Part shown: positions 1 through 10,463 of the stretch, piece after piece
How positions within the stretch are numbered: the first letter of the stretch is position 1
Layout: every line of letters starts with the position of its first letter
DNA from: Membranipora membranacea
Lineage: Eukaryota > Bryozoa > Gymnolaemata > Cheilostomatida > Membraniporidae
Assembly: GCA_914767715.1 (NCBI GenBank)
Contig: OU612072.1
Coordinates: 23,930,001-23,994,000 of the forward strand
DNA: 64,000 nucleotides
Direction: 5' to 3'
Translations under genes and position numbers: made by a program
The notes under the pieces: generated by a model
Databases searched by the model: none
Told to the model about the DNA's origin: nothing
What the model saw: only the letters and a program-made list of their open reading frames with translations

Positions 1-1816
1 CAAGTCATTGTTATTAGCAGCTCGTACATAGAGGCCTCCATGTGCGATCAGGTTGGACATTTCAGGTGCCCAATCTTTGTTCAGGCTACTGGTGGCAGCA
101 TTTAGCTAGACTGGCTACTTCCAAACACCAGGGGAAAGTTTAAACCTGGACAAGCTTTTTGTCCAAACCCTACCTCCCCAACCCGGCAAAAGAGCTTGTA
201 AGCTCATGCAAACAAGCTGTCAAGAAGATGAGTTGTCCACTCTTAAAATACTCTATTCAGTATCAAGATGAATTGGATCGAAAAATTGAAATTGCAAGAT
301 TTTAAGAGGGTTTTCTACACACATTTTTGACATCGGGACAGCTCAAACTCAAGAGTTGACCTGCTTTGCCTTGCCCCCACAACAAGCTTGTCAAGACAGG
401 CTATCTTTGGGTTCAATATCAACCTGGATGCAAAAACTCCCTAAATAAAGCATCAGTGCGAGGGCTAGACCATTTTTTATCCAATGGTCTGATTCAAAGT
501 TGCTTCCCTTTGTCTGTTCACATTGTAGGCAAAGGGATCGTCTTAAACATTTACATACTGTTGCAGTTAGCGAGTATAGGAGGAGCAACTAAAAATGTGG
601 CAAACTGGAACTTGATTTTACTCAACTCCTACATCCTTTTAAAATCATATACCTTCTTTAATCTGACAACGGGGAAGATAACTCGACTCAGTGACAAATC
701 TGAATCTTTGAGAATGATCAAATATGTTAAAAGGATCAGCCTGGGAATGCTGCTTCTCGGCCTATTGGCTGAGATCAAAGTGTCATGGCCAATGGCTGTT
801 TCAGTTTCTGGCAGCTTGCTGCACATTCACGATTAGGAGGTCCACTATGGCCTCACCTCTTGTATGCATTCTAGTTTACTAGGATGTATCACACTCTCAG
901 TACGAGGACTTGCGTCCCTCTTTAGGGGCAGCCCACCCACTGTTTTGTCATAAACAGGGAATGCTGCCTAATTCTGCCTAGGCTCTGATTTTCATATCAC
1001 CCTCACCTTCTCCAGCTTATTTGAGAATCAAGTTATCGATGCTAGGGTAAGAGCTCATCTTTTTCAGATAAGCTCGAGCAAGAAGCACATGGATTAATGA
1101 TTTTTTTAGGGGCCATGAATCGGCATTGCCTTGATTGGAAAAAAATTGGAATGATGCCTCACAGTGTTTAGGAAACATTTCTGTTATGAGTGGTCGCTAT
1201 CGCAATAACCTCCTTATCATACTGGTCCCATAGTGCTATTCTAGTATAATAACGATAAGTATCACTCACAGGTCTACTCCAAAACCTGGGATTTTGGCAA
1301 TGCAGTCAAACATTGCCAAAATCCCACGTTATGGAAAAAGGGGTGGTTTGTGTCACCCCCCTACCCACATTTAAGCTCATGTTTACTCACCCTAATTGTT
1401 CCTTAGTTTTGTGTAGCCAGGCCGCTCAACATGAATTAGCTCCAATTGTTATCATACATATCTAGTAAGTCATTTTCTCAATGCCTCCGGTAGAATACTG
1501 TGAACATAAAATCAATAGTCGAACATCCCAGTAGTGTACTTTATATAGTAGTGCCGTGAGAAACATACCATACTTGCCAACCTGTACGCTTGACACTAAT
1601 TGAGTTTTAAACGCAAAACACTAGCTGTACGCATTTATGTTTTTCAAACACCTGTTCATCTAATTAGGTAATCAAAAACGCATCTTTAGTGTTTGCTTCA
1701 GTTTACTCATACTGACTCTCGTGATCGGACTGGGCATCAGCTCATGCCCAGAGCTGAGCACGCGCAGAATGCAGTTTACTTGCATAATCTTGTCATTGTT
1801 GATTGATAGTCTAAAC
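1..1816. other. Left flank, no gene recognised
   Basis: No supported gene. The longest open stretch (366-836, plus) opens on TTG rather than ATG and its protein resembles no family I know, so it is not called. The U2-like segment at 748-783 is listed separately. The rest looks like ordinary AT-rich non-coding DNA. Confidence 0.5.
748..783 (+). ncRNA. U2 snRNA 5'-end-like segment (fragment)
   Basis: Positions 752-783 read GCTTCTCGGCCTATTGGCTG and then AGATCAAAGTGT. The conserved 5' end of metazoan U2 snRNA reads GCTTCTCGGCCTTTTGGCTA and then AGATCAAGTGT, so about 32 bases match with two substitutions and one inserted A. The similarity stops there: the branch-point recognition sequence, Sm site and 3' stem-loops do not follow. 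It is therefore a truncated U2 pseudogene or a U2-derived SINE head, not a working U2 gene. The match is by eye against remembered U2. Confidence 0.5.
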
Positions 1817-2713
1817 CATGGGTGGGCAACCTTTTCTTGAAAAAGGCCACATTTTACGCCAGATCAACTCAAAAGGCCGCAACATATTTTTCAGGGATAA
1901 AATTGGAACTGGAGTAGCAATTTTGGCATTTCCACTTGTGTAAAAACTAAAACAGATTTATGTTTAAAAACTGCAGTATGTTGCAAAAACCATCAACTCA
2001 GCAGAAATATTGGTTTATCTAATCTTCTTGAGTTTCGTGATGTCATTTTACCTCATGATTTGATTGTGTACATGTCTGTATCCCCTTGTTTCATGTGTAA
2101 GACAAAGAGGAGGGTAGGTGCGGGAGGGGTGCTGTAGCGCCCTCCCAGGGGTTAATGTGTAAATAAAGTTCATACAGGACTGTTTTGATGGACAAGGAAG
2201 TATTTTCGCGGAGCGAAAATATTTTTTTTTAAATAATTTTCGTCTCCTGCCAAAGTTTTCACCTCACAGCTCCTACCCTCTCTCAAAGTAGGGAAATTTT
2301 CGCAAATGATTGTGAAATGAAGAATTCAATACGGAACATTTCAGCCATAATGCAGGAGCACTTGTCACAAAGGGAATTTTTGTCCACAGAGACTGTTTTG
2401 CAAAAAAAGAAATTACTATTATGTTTGAGAAACTTGTAATTTTAACATCCAAAGGTCACTGTTTTGTGTTATTTCGAAAGGACAACAACTTGATAAAGTA
2501 GAAAGAGTGGCTGGGAAGCTAAGCTACAAGCATAATACAGAATGGCCACTATTTAGAAATATTTTGAGCTTACAGAGCACTATGCATACTTGGTTCTCCA
2601 CATAACCAAAGAACCAAAAGTAATGTATAAAAATTTTTACAGGCCACAATTAGGCCGCAAAACATTACCCATTAGGCCGCACTGGCAAAAAGGCCGCAGG
2701 TTGCCCACAGCTG
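1817..2713 (+). mobile_element. Non-autonomous hAT-type DNA transposon, copy 1
   Basis: An 897-bp element that begins CATGGGTGGGCAACC and ends GGTTGCCCACAGCTG, so the ends form about 15-bp imperfect terminal inverted repeats. It is flanked by a perfect 8-bp target-site duplication, GTCTAAAC, at 1809-1816 and 2714-2721. An 8-bp duplication with CA-initiated, GGGCAACC-containing ends is typical of the hAT superfamily. Sub-terminal AAAGGCCGCA-type motifs repeat near both ends and could be transposase-binding sites (inference). No transposase reading frame is present, so mobility would depend on an enzyme encoded elsewhere. An inverted copy lies at 48095-49000. Confidence 0.88.
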
Positions 2714-2721
2714 GTCTAAAC

Positions 2722-3391
2722 AATGTGTAACTCCTTTGTCTAAAACTCTGGTCTTGCCTTCAGAAAACCATTGTGTTGATTTGATATGGACTTTTTTACC
2801 TGTTCAAGTCCTAAATGAGTCAACTTACAACTTTTATTTAATGAGAGTAACAAAGTTGCCCACCTCCTTGTTGGGGTGGGATAACTCAGATCTCCTGCCC
2901 CAGTGTTTAAAGGGCAACCAGGGATTCAAATAGCCTGTCTCGTCAAGACAGGCTAGGTTTCAAACAACACCTCATCGATTATCAGCAGATTGCACCTTAC
3001 GCATAGGGAAAATGACAAGTGTTGGGCAATCTGCATTCCTACGCTACCAAGGACTATGTTCTGCGATAAAAGTGCATTTTGGGGCAATTTCTGGTCATTT
3101 AAGGCACCCTGGAGTTTTGTTAGCATTTTCAAGCATTTTGCAAATTTTTGTAAGCATTTTGGAGAAATTAGGTTGGCAAGTCTGGAGAAATCATGTATTG
3201 AAATGTATCCAATGGTTGTTGTTCTGTTTGCATGTAATCCTGAGATGTATTGGTGAATGAAAACTAAAGAAGGTGGTTAAATCGGGTAGCATGAATGCAG
3301 GGAACTGATGAATGCTTGTAAATATTGTTTGAATCACGAATTGTCTTCTCATATGAAAAGAGGAGACTAGAAAAGATTTAGAAAAAGGTTG
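2722..3391. other. Non-coding interval between hAT element and MITE
   Basis: Short open stretches on both strands overlap each other and resemble nothing known. A small palindrome, TAGCCTGTC-7 nt-GACAGGCTA, sits near 2931-2955. No gene, RNA or transposon boundary is visible. Confidence 0.4.
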
Positions 3392-3402
3392 TAATAACCC
3401 AG

Positions 3403-3648
3403 TTAGGTGCAGTATCAGAGATTTTTCAGCTTTTCTACGTGTCCACGTTTCTACGATCTTCACCCAAGTAGGGGCTGTCAACGTTTTCATTATATTCAAT
3501 GTAATAATGCCCTGCTAACGTTTCTACGATACAATATGCTAAGTATTTCTACAAAAATCATATATGTTATAATGAACGAGAAATTTTCAAGTTAGATGGG
3601 AAATTAACATGGGGAGTTTCTCAAAATCTCCGATGCTGCACCTGCCTC
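3403..3648. mobile_element. 246-bp MITE with inverted ends and 11-bp flanking duplication
   Basis: The left end TTAGGTGCAGTATCAGAGAT and the right end, whose reverse complement is GGTGCAGCATCGGAGATTTT, form terminal inverted repeats of about 22 bp with two mismatches. The sequence TAATAACCCAG occurs immediately outside both ends (3392-3402 and 3649-3659), giving a perfect direct duplication of up to 11 bp. There is no coding capacity. A duplication of 9-11 bp would fit Mutator-like elements, but the superfamily is an inference. Confidence 0.72.
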
Positions 3649-3659
3649 TAATAACCCAG

Positions 3660-4103
3660 GTGATAACATAGGCTTAATAAAAGATAGACATAATAACTTA
3701 TTATTAACTCTATACATGCCATGATGTTCTAGCTGCCACGATGAGTGTGTAAAGCCTCTTTTTCACGAAGTACCTGATCAATCTAGTTTCCGCAATCACC
3801 AGTTGTCATTTGAAGCTCTTATGATTAAAAGAGCCTGGTTTGCGAAGAAAAGTGGACTAAGCCAACAATGAATAGATGTGTGGTTACCACATCACAGAAC
3901 ACACTGTCCTTGCAGTGCCTTGCCAACAGCTACCATTGCCAAGGAAATAACAATTCTCAGAATGATACTTTGGCGCCTTAATGATGATACACTCTCTCAC
4001 GCAGTAATGGCTGAACAATCCAAATAGTGACAATTTGTACTATTACTGCTTTCGTATTGAGTTAAGACCACAAGGTTTGCTACACCTTAATGAAGCTTTG
4101 CTG
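3660..4103. other. Non-coding interval
   Basis: No gene, RNA or repeat boundary is recognised between the 246-bp MITE and the foldback element. Confidence 0.4.
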
Positions 4104-4672
4104 AAGCCATGTGAAAACAACCACCCCCCCCCCCCCCCCCCCCCCATTAGCTTATGAATAAGCTATATGTTGAAAAATTACAAGCGGAATCTCATGTTAT
4201 TTTACAGCCATAGTGTAAGTGTCATAGTGATACTAGCTGTCGATTTTCAGATGAATTGATTGCAATTTAATGACGGGAACAGGTAATTTGAGTTTCACAG
4301 CTAGCAACTTTATAAGCCCGCGAAAACAAACCCCCTCCCCCCACATCTATCTAGATCTGCACAGCTATTCAGTATTTTTGTGCGAGTCCTGGAAAATTTA
4401 CAGCTACATAACTCATTGCACTAAACAGTTCAGTTCAGTAAAGTTCAAGATAGATGGGGGGGGGGGGGTTGTTTTCGCCGGGTCATAGAGCTACTGTGAA
4501 GCTCGAGTTACCTGTTCATTGCATTAAATTGCAATCCATCCATCTGAAAATCAACAACTAGTAGCATTATGACATTAACACTATGACTGTGAAATAACAT
4601 AAGATTCCACTAGTAATTTTTGAACGCAAAGTTGATAAAACCTTATGTGGGGGTGGTTGTTTTCCGCGGCTC
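4104..4672. mobile_element. Nested foldback element with poly-C/poly-G tracts
   Basis: Outer arms: GTGAAAACAACCACCCCC at 4111-4128 is mirrored near 4648-4665, and the similarity continues inward for about 190 bp. For example, GATTTTCAGATG at 4243-4254 is mirrored by CATCTGAAAATC near 4541-4552. An inner inverted pair also exists: GCGAAAACAAACCCCCTCCC with CACATCTATCT near 4319-4353, against AGATAGATGGGG and TTGTTTTCGCC near 4449-4480. The outer and inner pairs share the same GAAAACAACCCCC motif, so the element is a palindrome inside a palindrome. There is no transposase. A 23-C run (4123-4145) and a G run (4455-4468) sit at the arm tips. Confidence 0.7.
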
Positions 4673-6259
4673 ACAGGGCATCGAGATTATCAATCGTTTT
4701 TCCCCCTTCAACAACCTAGTATGTTGTTTGAGCACACTCCCTCTGCTTGTATAGTAAATTAACTTCAAAGAATGACTATGCAAAGAACCACATTATTTTC
4801 AGCTCAATAGTGTCCTGTTTTAAATTAAATTCATTGAAACTGACCTAGAAAGTCAATAGCATAAACTTGTTTGACTAGTGGGACTGGGAGTAAAAGATAT
4901 ATTGATTGCAGCCACGCTTGCCGCACATAGGTAGTCCTAGACCAAGTTAGGTCCATTTTTTCCTAGATTCCGAGTTGCTCTCGAGCCACTGCCGTGACCA
5001 GTGGAAGGGAGTAACAGGAATTTAATTGTTCTAACTTGTTCTAAGGTAGGCAATAGCACATTATAATTATTATAAATTATTATAATCTTAATAGTAATTT
5101 GAGGACACAGAAGAGACAGCAGCGTGTTAACCTACAGACTAATACCTGACATCTGATGCATCATCCAAGAACAGTATTACTAGTTAAATACCAAGGGGCT
5201 CAGGAAGGAAGAGCGATGTGATCAATCCCACATTACACTTACCTTGTCACCGATTATATGTCAGCTATGCTGTTACAGGCTTACATCTAGATATACAAAC
5301 TCAGTAAGGCGCAATGTCAAAGTTCTAGATATATAGGCTGGTCACCATTATATGTATAATGATGCATTTCAGGAGAAGTTTGTACCTGACAATTTAGTTT
5401 TACAGAGCCGAGTTGTTGCCAAGCACACCACAGGGCCTCTTTGATCAAAATGCTTAACACTTTAATGTCCCATAAAACCCATTCATTGCTTATGTACAGC
5501 AAACAAAAGCTTGATCAATAAAAAAATTCTATACAGCCAGCTTATTTGAATGGTTATTTATTTATATAACCAATAGCAATGCCAATAGCTTGTTTTGTAT
5601 TTGTCAATATAGAACAGAAAGAAGCAGTAATTTGTGCGTGATATCGGTCCAATCATGAGAGCAGACTTGAAAGTGATGAAAGAGGTTGTGATAAACTAAG
5701 GCGTGCTAAGTTGTTAGATACAACTCACCAGCATTCCGTTTCAACTCCATTTTGAGCTAATTCACCCGGTACTGTATATTTAAGTTGATGCCTCCGAGCC
5801 AATGTCTACCTGCTTAGTCCTATATTCTGGCAAACGAGCTGATCATATGTCCACGGCAAGACCCATGTAATAGAGTAGTACAACAAATCAATCCTACCGT
5901 TGGTCTTATTAAGACAATGGACATTTATGACAACTAGCAAACCACCTCGAATCTACGGTCCAGAGGGGTAGGGCTTTCTCACCTATGAATATGGATCATA
6001 TTTTGAGAGATTATTTATTGAGAGAAACTAAGCAAGTAATACAAAATATGCATAAGAATTCTCTTTTGCAGTATTAAAAGTGAAGACCGAGATCAGTAAC
6101 AAAACCAACTACATTAGATCATAGATGCTGTAAGCACCGCGGACATGCGAGTCTGATAGGTGGAGATAAACCTTTACTCTGCTCCTGTCTCCTGGTCATG
6201 TGATCCTTACCACATTTTATACCAGTAACGGGCGGAATGGTCAGGTAATGTACAAAACT
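4673..6259. other. Unassigned DNA upstream of the PHAX array
   Basis: No gene recognised. A 61-codon minus-strand open stretch (5317-5502) has no family resemblance and no convincing splice context. AT-rich palindromic sequence occurs near 5061-5095. Confidence 0.4.
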
Positions 6260-6291
6260 GAGAGTAGTCAGAGAGGTTTATATATATCTTG

Positions 6292-6508
6292 TCAGCTGAG
6301 CACTCCAATTTCTATATCAGGCTCCTCCCCCATTAAATCAGAGTCATCTATTAAATCAGAGGGCGGGGCTTGTAATGATTCCGATGTATTATTCTTATTG
6401 CGATATTTTCTCTTTCTATTCTGTCTGTCTTTTATATTCATTTTTTGGCAAACTTTTGATTTTCTCTCTCCAGTGAGAAGATTTCCTTCACCATATCTTT
6501 GGTTATAT
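6292..6508 (-). CDS. PHAX: PHAX copy 1, terminal exon J, frameshifted
   Basis: Acceptor CTCTTTATTTACAG. It encodes a helix beginning ITKDMVKEIFSLERENQKFA, then a strongly basic KDRQNRKRKYRNKNN stretch and an acidic tail ending DIEIGVLS with TGA at 6292-6294. Human PHAX has EEQIKDIFYIENQKEYENKK and an RKRR stretch at this place. The A run after QKFA has six A where copies 2-4 have seven, so the frame reaches TGA at 6438-6440. Confidence 0.8.
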
Positions 6509-7122
6509 CTGTAAATAAAGAGATAAGCGCCTATGATACACAGAAATACTTGCAGCACACCATGTCAGAAAATAGGAGAGAGAAAAACCCAACACTGCTT
6601 GGAGTCGCTCAAGATTTGACCTGACTGATCGATTGACTGATTCTTTAATCATATATATGTACAAATTAATTTCCAATCTTAGGGAATAAGTGGTGTAAAC
6701 GACGTCTTCAACGGGATGAGCACAAAAAAGGGTGATACTAACATGGAGGTTATTTGACCTATAGCCGCAGGGTGAGGACTGAAGGAGCAAAAACAGCTTC
6801 CTGCATATTATTATTCATTGCAGTGCTGTTATGGAATTCTGCTACTCTAAATCCAAAGCATATTCTTGGCTTGGTTCGGTCAGGAATTCCTGGAGTCCTC
6901 AGATATTATGTGAGCCCATTCTATTGCCAACCAGGACACAGCCTTTTTCTAAAGTTGCAGTGGAATGTCTCTCTTAAATTGATACTTGCGTGTAACGCTA
7001 AAAGGAGGTAGTTAAGATCAAAAGGTGTCAACCAAAATCAGCTATGGAGCTAAATGACTGAAATAATCCCAAGGAGTTGACCCATGACTGAAGTTAGTGA
7101 TAATATAAAGACACTGACTTAC

Positions 7123-7183
7123 TTTTATCAGTTTTGAGGAGCTGTAGAAACACACCACCAGGAGTACGTCGTATGTCTCCTCT
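7123..7183 (-). CDS. PHAX: PHAX copy 1, exon I (RRTPGGVF motif)
   Basis: A 61-nt exon with acceptor TTATACTTACAG and donor GTAAGT. It encodes RGDIRRTPGGVFLQLLKTDK. The human counterpart is NGSRRRTPGGVFLNLLKN, the diagnostic Gly-Gly motif of the family. Copies 2-4 read RGDTRR (16977-17037, 25582-25642, 34190-34250); copy 1 has Ile for Thr. It is intact in every copy. Confidence 0.93.
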
Positions 7184-7578
7184 CTGTAAGTATAAAACAA
7201 CCATATACTGTCTGTATTATACGGGCTGTCATCCACCAGCCTCCCCACCCCTGACAGTCTGCCCAGGCTATTATACGGGTGTTAGCCTGTAACCCATCCC
7301 TCTAATATTGACATAAATATAAATACTGGGCGTGAAAATAACCCGAGGTGCAACAAACGGTTTATCATCCTCCACAAAGCGAATGGGGATTTCAGACCGC
7401 AAAGGTTCTGGAAATTAGGCAATGCGGAGAGAACTTTTCTCTCTGGTTTTTCAAACATCACAAAATCAAAAAATAAGCAACGTTCAGTGATATCAGACAC
7501 CCCAAATTGATCACAAAAGTTGTACAGAGACCTTAGTCTATTTAGTATAACACAAACTATAAGACAAGTAAAACATAC

Positions 7579-7761
7579 TATAGTCTTCATTCCACCGGCC
7601 GCCTCCACATCCATTGTACGGTTGAAGAGATCTAAGGCTTTTTGACGGCTAGTGTAGCGTACCACCTGCTCTATAAGTACTATTTTTGGTTCGTTCAGAT
7701 TTCTGGCTATGTATCGAGCTATTACCCTCTCATCATCATCTGCGCACACTTCTGTCGGCAG
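7579..7761 (-). CDS. PHAX: PHAX copy 1, exon H (RNA-binding domain, first part)
   Basis: A 183-nt, phase 0-0 exon encoding LPTEVCADDDERVIARYIAR, then NLNEPKIVLI, a VVRYTSRQKALDLF segment and VEAAGGMKTI. Human PHAX reads LQEPKKDLIARVVR, then a KKAIELL helix and VEQNGGLF in the same order. This is the helical RNA_GG_bind-type domain. Only this copy is in frame: copies 2 (17433-17616), 3 (26037-26220) and 4 (34645-34828) have six T instead of five on the plus strand (here 7639-7643) and are frameshifted. Confidence 0.9.
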
Positions 7762-7854
7762 CTTCAATACAAAACAATAACAATTATTATGATGGATTGA
7801 AATCCCACATCAAGTATAACAGCATTTTTAATCTAATTGTGAATTATGTGTTAG

Positions 7855-7933
7855 TATCCCACAATGCCACATTCACCTTGTTTTCCAAGTAGGATATATG
7901 TGAGAAATCCATAATTTATTGCATTGTGGGATA
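7855..7933. repeat. Palindromic pair TATCCCACAATGC / GCATTGTGGGATA
   Basis: Perfect 13-bp arms separated by about 53 bp, in the intron between exons G and H. It is conserved in all four units (for example 17710-17784). The arms resemble the TCCCA-AATGC core of ZNF143/Staf sites, but as an inverted pair they are equally likely to be the ends of a small MITE. Confidence 0.5.
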
Positions 7934-8461
7934 CTCCACAAACGTTTCATATTGCCACTTCCGAGCAAATGTTGAGCCTATGGGGTCGGTTTTTAGACAT
8001 AACTAAAATATCTATGAACTTTAAACTGATCTGATTGGTAACAAAATGACTTAGCATGGTGTGAAGTAGGCGGATCCATCAGCCTGTCCCTGTTTAGAAG
8101 AGAATACAATAACACACAAGTGTCTGCCTACCCCTCCCCCTCCCTTGTTGCCTTTTACTTTATAAGATAGTACTTAGCTACTATTCTGGTTATGTACTAA
8201 CCTCCTCCCCCTCCTCCTCCTCTACCAGGGTGTAATATAGATAATAATACAATGTTATATTATACCCGACCAATCTGCATTATATATATATATATACCTC
8301 TGGTCGACAAATAACGCGCTGGCACTATAATGCACACACATACATACAGTATAAAATCATCACAAGGGATGTTTTTAATCTGCAGAGTTACGAATATAAG
8401 TCGGTATATGAGTCAGCAGAGGTATCCATTATTAGGATGGTCTGTTTTGATTAAACTTTAC

Positions 8462-8493
8462 CCACATGGGAGGCGAGGGGCGCACAGGAAGAA
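8462..8493 (-). CDS. PHAX: PHAX copy 1, microexon G
   Basis: A 32-nt microexon with acceptor CAGTATAACAG and donor GTAAAG. It restores phase 0 between exons F and H and encodes LPVRPSPPMW after the split Val codon. Human PHAX has about ten residues at this point between RLG and the RNA-binding domain. Equivalents are 18316-18347 (W to R), 26917-26948 and 35519-35550. It was found by phase need and conservation. Confidence 0.6.
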
Positions 8494-8738
8494 CTGTTAT
8501 ACTGACTGAGTTAGCTGCTTGTACTGATACGTATTTGAATATTCACAGCACTGTCCAAGCACAGTACAATCACTTCCTACATCATGTATACCTGATGAGT
8601 ACACATGAGTTGGCAGTCATGGAGTGGAAGTGCTTGGACAGGTTTGTTGATGAAATTACTTAAAAACTCAAGTCACTGTTGCTAGATGATTGATCCCAAT
8701 CACTGAAGGAAATTACATACCAATAGTTACACTTACGA

Positions 8739-8893
8739 CTACCCAAAGACTGATGCATACTATAGTCAGGCAGTTCTTATATTATGATAAAGTTATGTCA
8801 GATTCGCATGGTAAAAAAATTCGTGCTCTACTTTCTGAGACAATTTTATCATAAGTAACTACCTGACCATAACATGCCTTGGTCTTTGGGTAG
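8739..8893. mobile_element. 155-bp foldback MITE in PHAX intron F-G (unit 1)
   Basis: CTACCCAAAGAC at the left is mirrored exactly by GTCTTTGGGTAG at the right. Inner arms continue as AGTCAGGCAGTT and TTATGATAAA against their inverted counterparts. The same element lies at 27194-27349 (unit 3) and 35796-35952 (unit 4). In unit 2 it disappeared with exon F. No reading frame. Confidence 0.7.
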
Positions 8894-8926
8894 GCTTTAA
8901 TCTATCTATACCATATAATAACTCAC

Positions 8927-9127
8927 CTAGTCTGTGTTTGATACCGTTTTTCTTGCCGGCTCGTTTTCTGGTACTATGATTGTCCAATTCTCCGTCATCG
9001 TTTACATTCCACAGCTGGTCAGCTCCTATCCTGGCTGCTGCTTCTGATAACTCAGCATCAAACTCATCAAAATCTACAGTTCTACTCTCATCTGAATGGA
9101 CGTACGACTCTACACCCCTCTCTATCG
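8927..9127 (-). CDS. PHAX: PHAX copy 1, exon F
   Basis: A 201-nt exon with acceptor TTCTGTTGTACAG and donor GTGAGT, entering and leaving in phase 1. It encodes an acidic helical stretch around FDEFDAELSEAAARIG, then a basic stretch ending GIKHRLG. Human PHAX has a LDKELDEYM helix followed by VKDRLG in the same order, which is the main N-terminal anchor for the identification. Equivalents are 27383-27577 (6-nt in-frame deletion) and 35986-36186. It is deleted in copy 2. Confidence 0.8.
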
Positions 9128-9231
9128 CTGTACAACAGAAACAAGGCTATCAACTTTATTGAACTGTTCACAGGTCACATCAATGTTTTGTTGTATAGTC
9201 ATATCAACAAGGGGGGTAATGGCTGATTTAG

Positions 9232-9286
9232 CATCTTTGTTTGCTGGAACATGATAATATTTATCATGTAACAGCCAACAAAGACG
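9232..9286. repeat. 55-nt near-perfect hairpin, conserved in four units
   Basis: The arms are CATCTTTGTTTGCTGGAACA plus TGATAA and its inverted partner with about four mismatches, closed by a very short AT loop. Copies are 18655-18709, 27695-27749 and 36304-36358; there the left arm reads CGTC, which improves pairing. The tiny loop argues for a palindromic mobile remnant rather than a microRNA precursor. Confidence 0.6.
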
Positions 9287-9437
9287 TGATAACCATCACA
9301 TCACCATAAATATGACATGAATTCACTTCCACCAATACTTTTTACCAACAGAAAATCCCAGTAGCTATTTATTGGGTATTTTGCTATGAAAGGAGATGGT
9401 TTTTACTTTGATAAGAAACAAAAGTCATTAAAATAGA

Positions 9438-9482
9438 GAGTTGTCACCTCTCTGAACTAAAAGCTCAGAGAGTTGGCAACTC
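9438..9482. repeat. 45-nt hairpin GAGTTGTCACCTCTCTGA
   Basis: An 18-nt arm and its inverted partner TCAGAGAGTTGGCAACTC flank a 9-nt loop. Units 2 and 3 keep it (near 18861-18905 and 27901-27945). Unit 4 has lost the left arm and loop and keeps GAGAGTTGGCAACTCCC only, as expected for hairpin-mediated deletion. Confidence 0.6.
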
Positions 9483-9940
9483 CCACATTTAATAATCCTA
9501 ATGAGGAACTCTTAGAATGCTAAATAAGTGGCCTAACAACAGAATAAAAACATGATAGTTATTGAATATTCAAGGTCAGAATCAGTTCATTAAGGACTGA
9601 TTGATAATAATGTGTATACCTTGATACACGTTGACCCAGACCCCACAAAAGGAGCATACAGCACCCCACCTGGTGGTACTACACACCTTCTAAAAGTTTT
9701 GTCTCTCAAACAATTTTTGCAAAATACGCAAATACGCCCCTGACACCTAATTTTTTGATTTTTCAAGCCTTTCACATCTGGAGGACCAAGTTTCAAATCA
9801 CTGTGACCAACATTTGAGGAATAATGATCTGAAGTAGAAGTGCTGGCTTAATTGGTAAGAAAACTTTTTATTCTAAAACCTTAACTCAGCACGCGTTATG
9901 ATCCAGCTAACATTACTGTTATTACTGCACTAAGCCGATC

Positions 9941-10073
9941 ATTGAGTGTGTCTGTTGTTGTTTTCTCCTCATGAAACACTCTTTTGCGTCTTGTAACTCC
10001 CTCCCTATTCAATTGAAGGATATTAACAGGGGGAGGGAGGTGTTGAGTATTTCATGAGCAGAAAACACTCAAT
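9941..10073. mobile_element. 133-bp foldback element in PHAX intron E-F
   Basis: The left arm ATTGAGTGTGTCTGTTGTTG through TTTTCTCCTCATGAAACACT is mirrored by GAGTATTTCATGAGCAGAAA and ACACTCAAT on the right. A second mirrored pair inside is CTCCCTCCC / GGGAGGGAGG. It is present in all four units and has no coding capacity. Confidence 0.62.
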
Positions 10074-10463
10074 TTCCAGCTTGAAATATAGCCAATGTCA
10101 TAACTTTAGCTCTGCCATTATGTTATCCTGAAATTGGGATTCCAAAGAGCAAGGTTTTTCAACCAACAAGTCAACACTTCTGTTTCAGGACATTACTTCC
10201 CTGAAAATCATCACAGAGATTTGAAACTGGAACCTAAAGCTGTAAAAAGTCATAGATAAACAATATATTATGTTAGAGCACAGAGCACCCTCTATAATAC
10301 CCACATCATTGTAGCCTCTCATGTATTGGTTGATATCTTAGGGATATAGTTATACTCAAGTGGCAGCAGGTGAGATCTTGTGAAATTCTGTTTGATCAAC
10401 AAATCCAAGACGTTTTATGTATACTTGCGATCTTATAACTTGTAGATCCATAATGATATAATC

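Noticed and set aside
366-836. 156-codon open stretch, the second longest in the window
   Set aside because: Opens on TTG, has no recognisable domain, and overlaps the U2-like segment; no splice or promoter context.
6754-7011. 85-codon plus-strand open stretch repeated in all four units (also 16620, 25225, 33833)
   Set aside because: It starts on TTG, with a stop just upstream and no ATG. It lies in the PHAX intron between exons I and J, and is similar among units only because the units are recent duplicates.
8466-8663. 65-codon plus-strand open stretch repeated in units 1, 3 and 4
   Set aside because: It is antisense to microexon G and its upstream intron and is a shadow of the duplicated sequence.
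9590-9796. 68-codon minus-strand open stretch repeated in all units (19013, 28053, 36630)
   Set aside because: It has no ATG start, lies in the intron between exons E and F, and fits no exon phase; its retention is explained by low divergence of the units.
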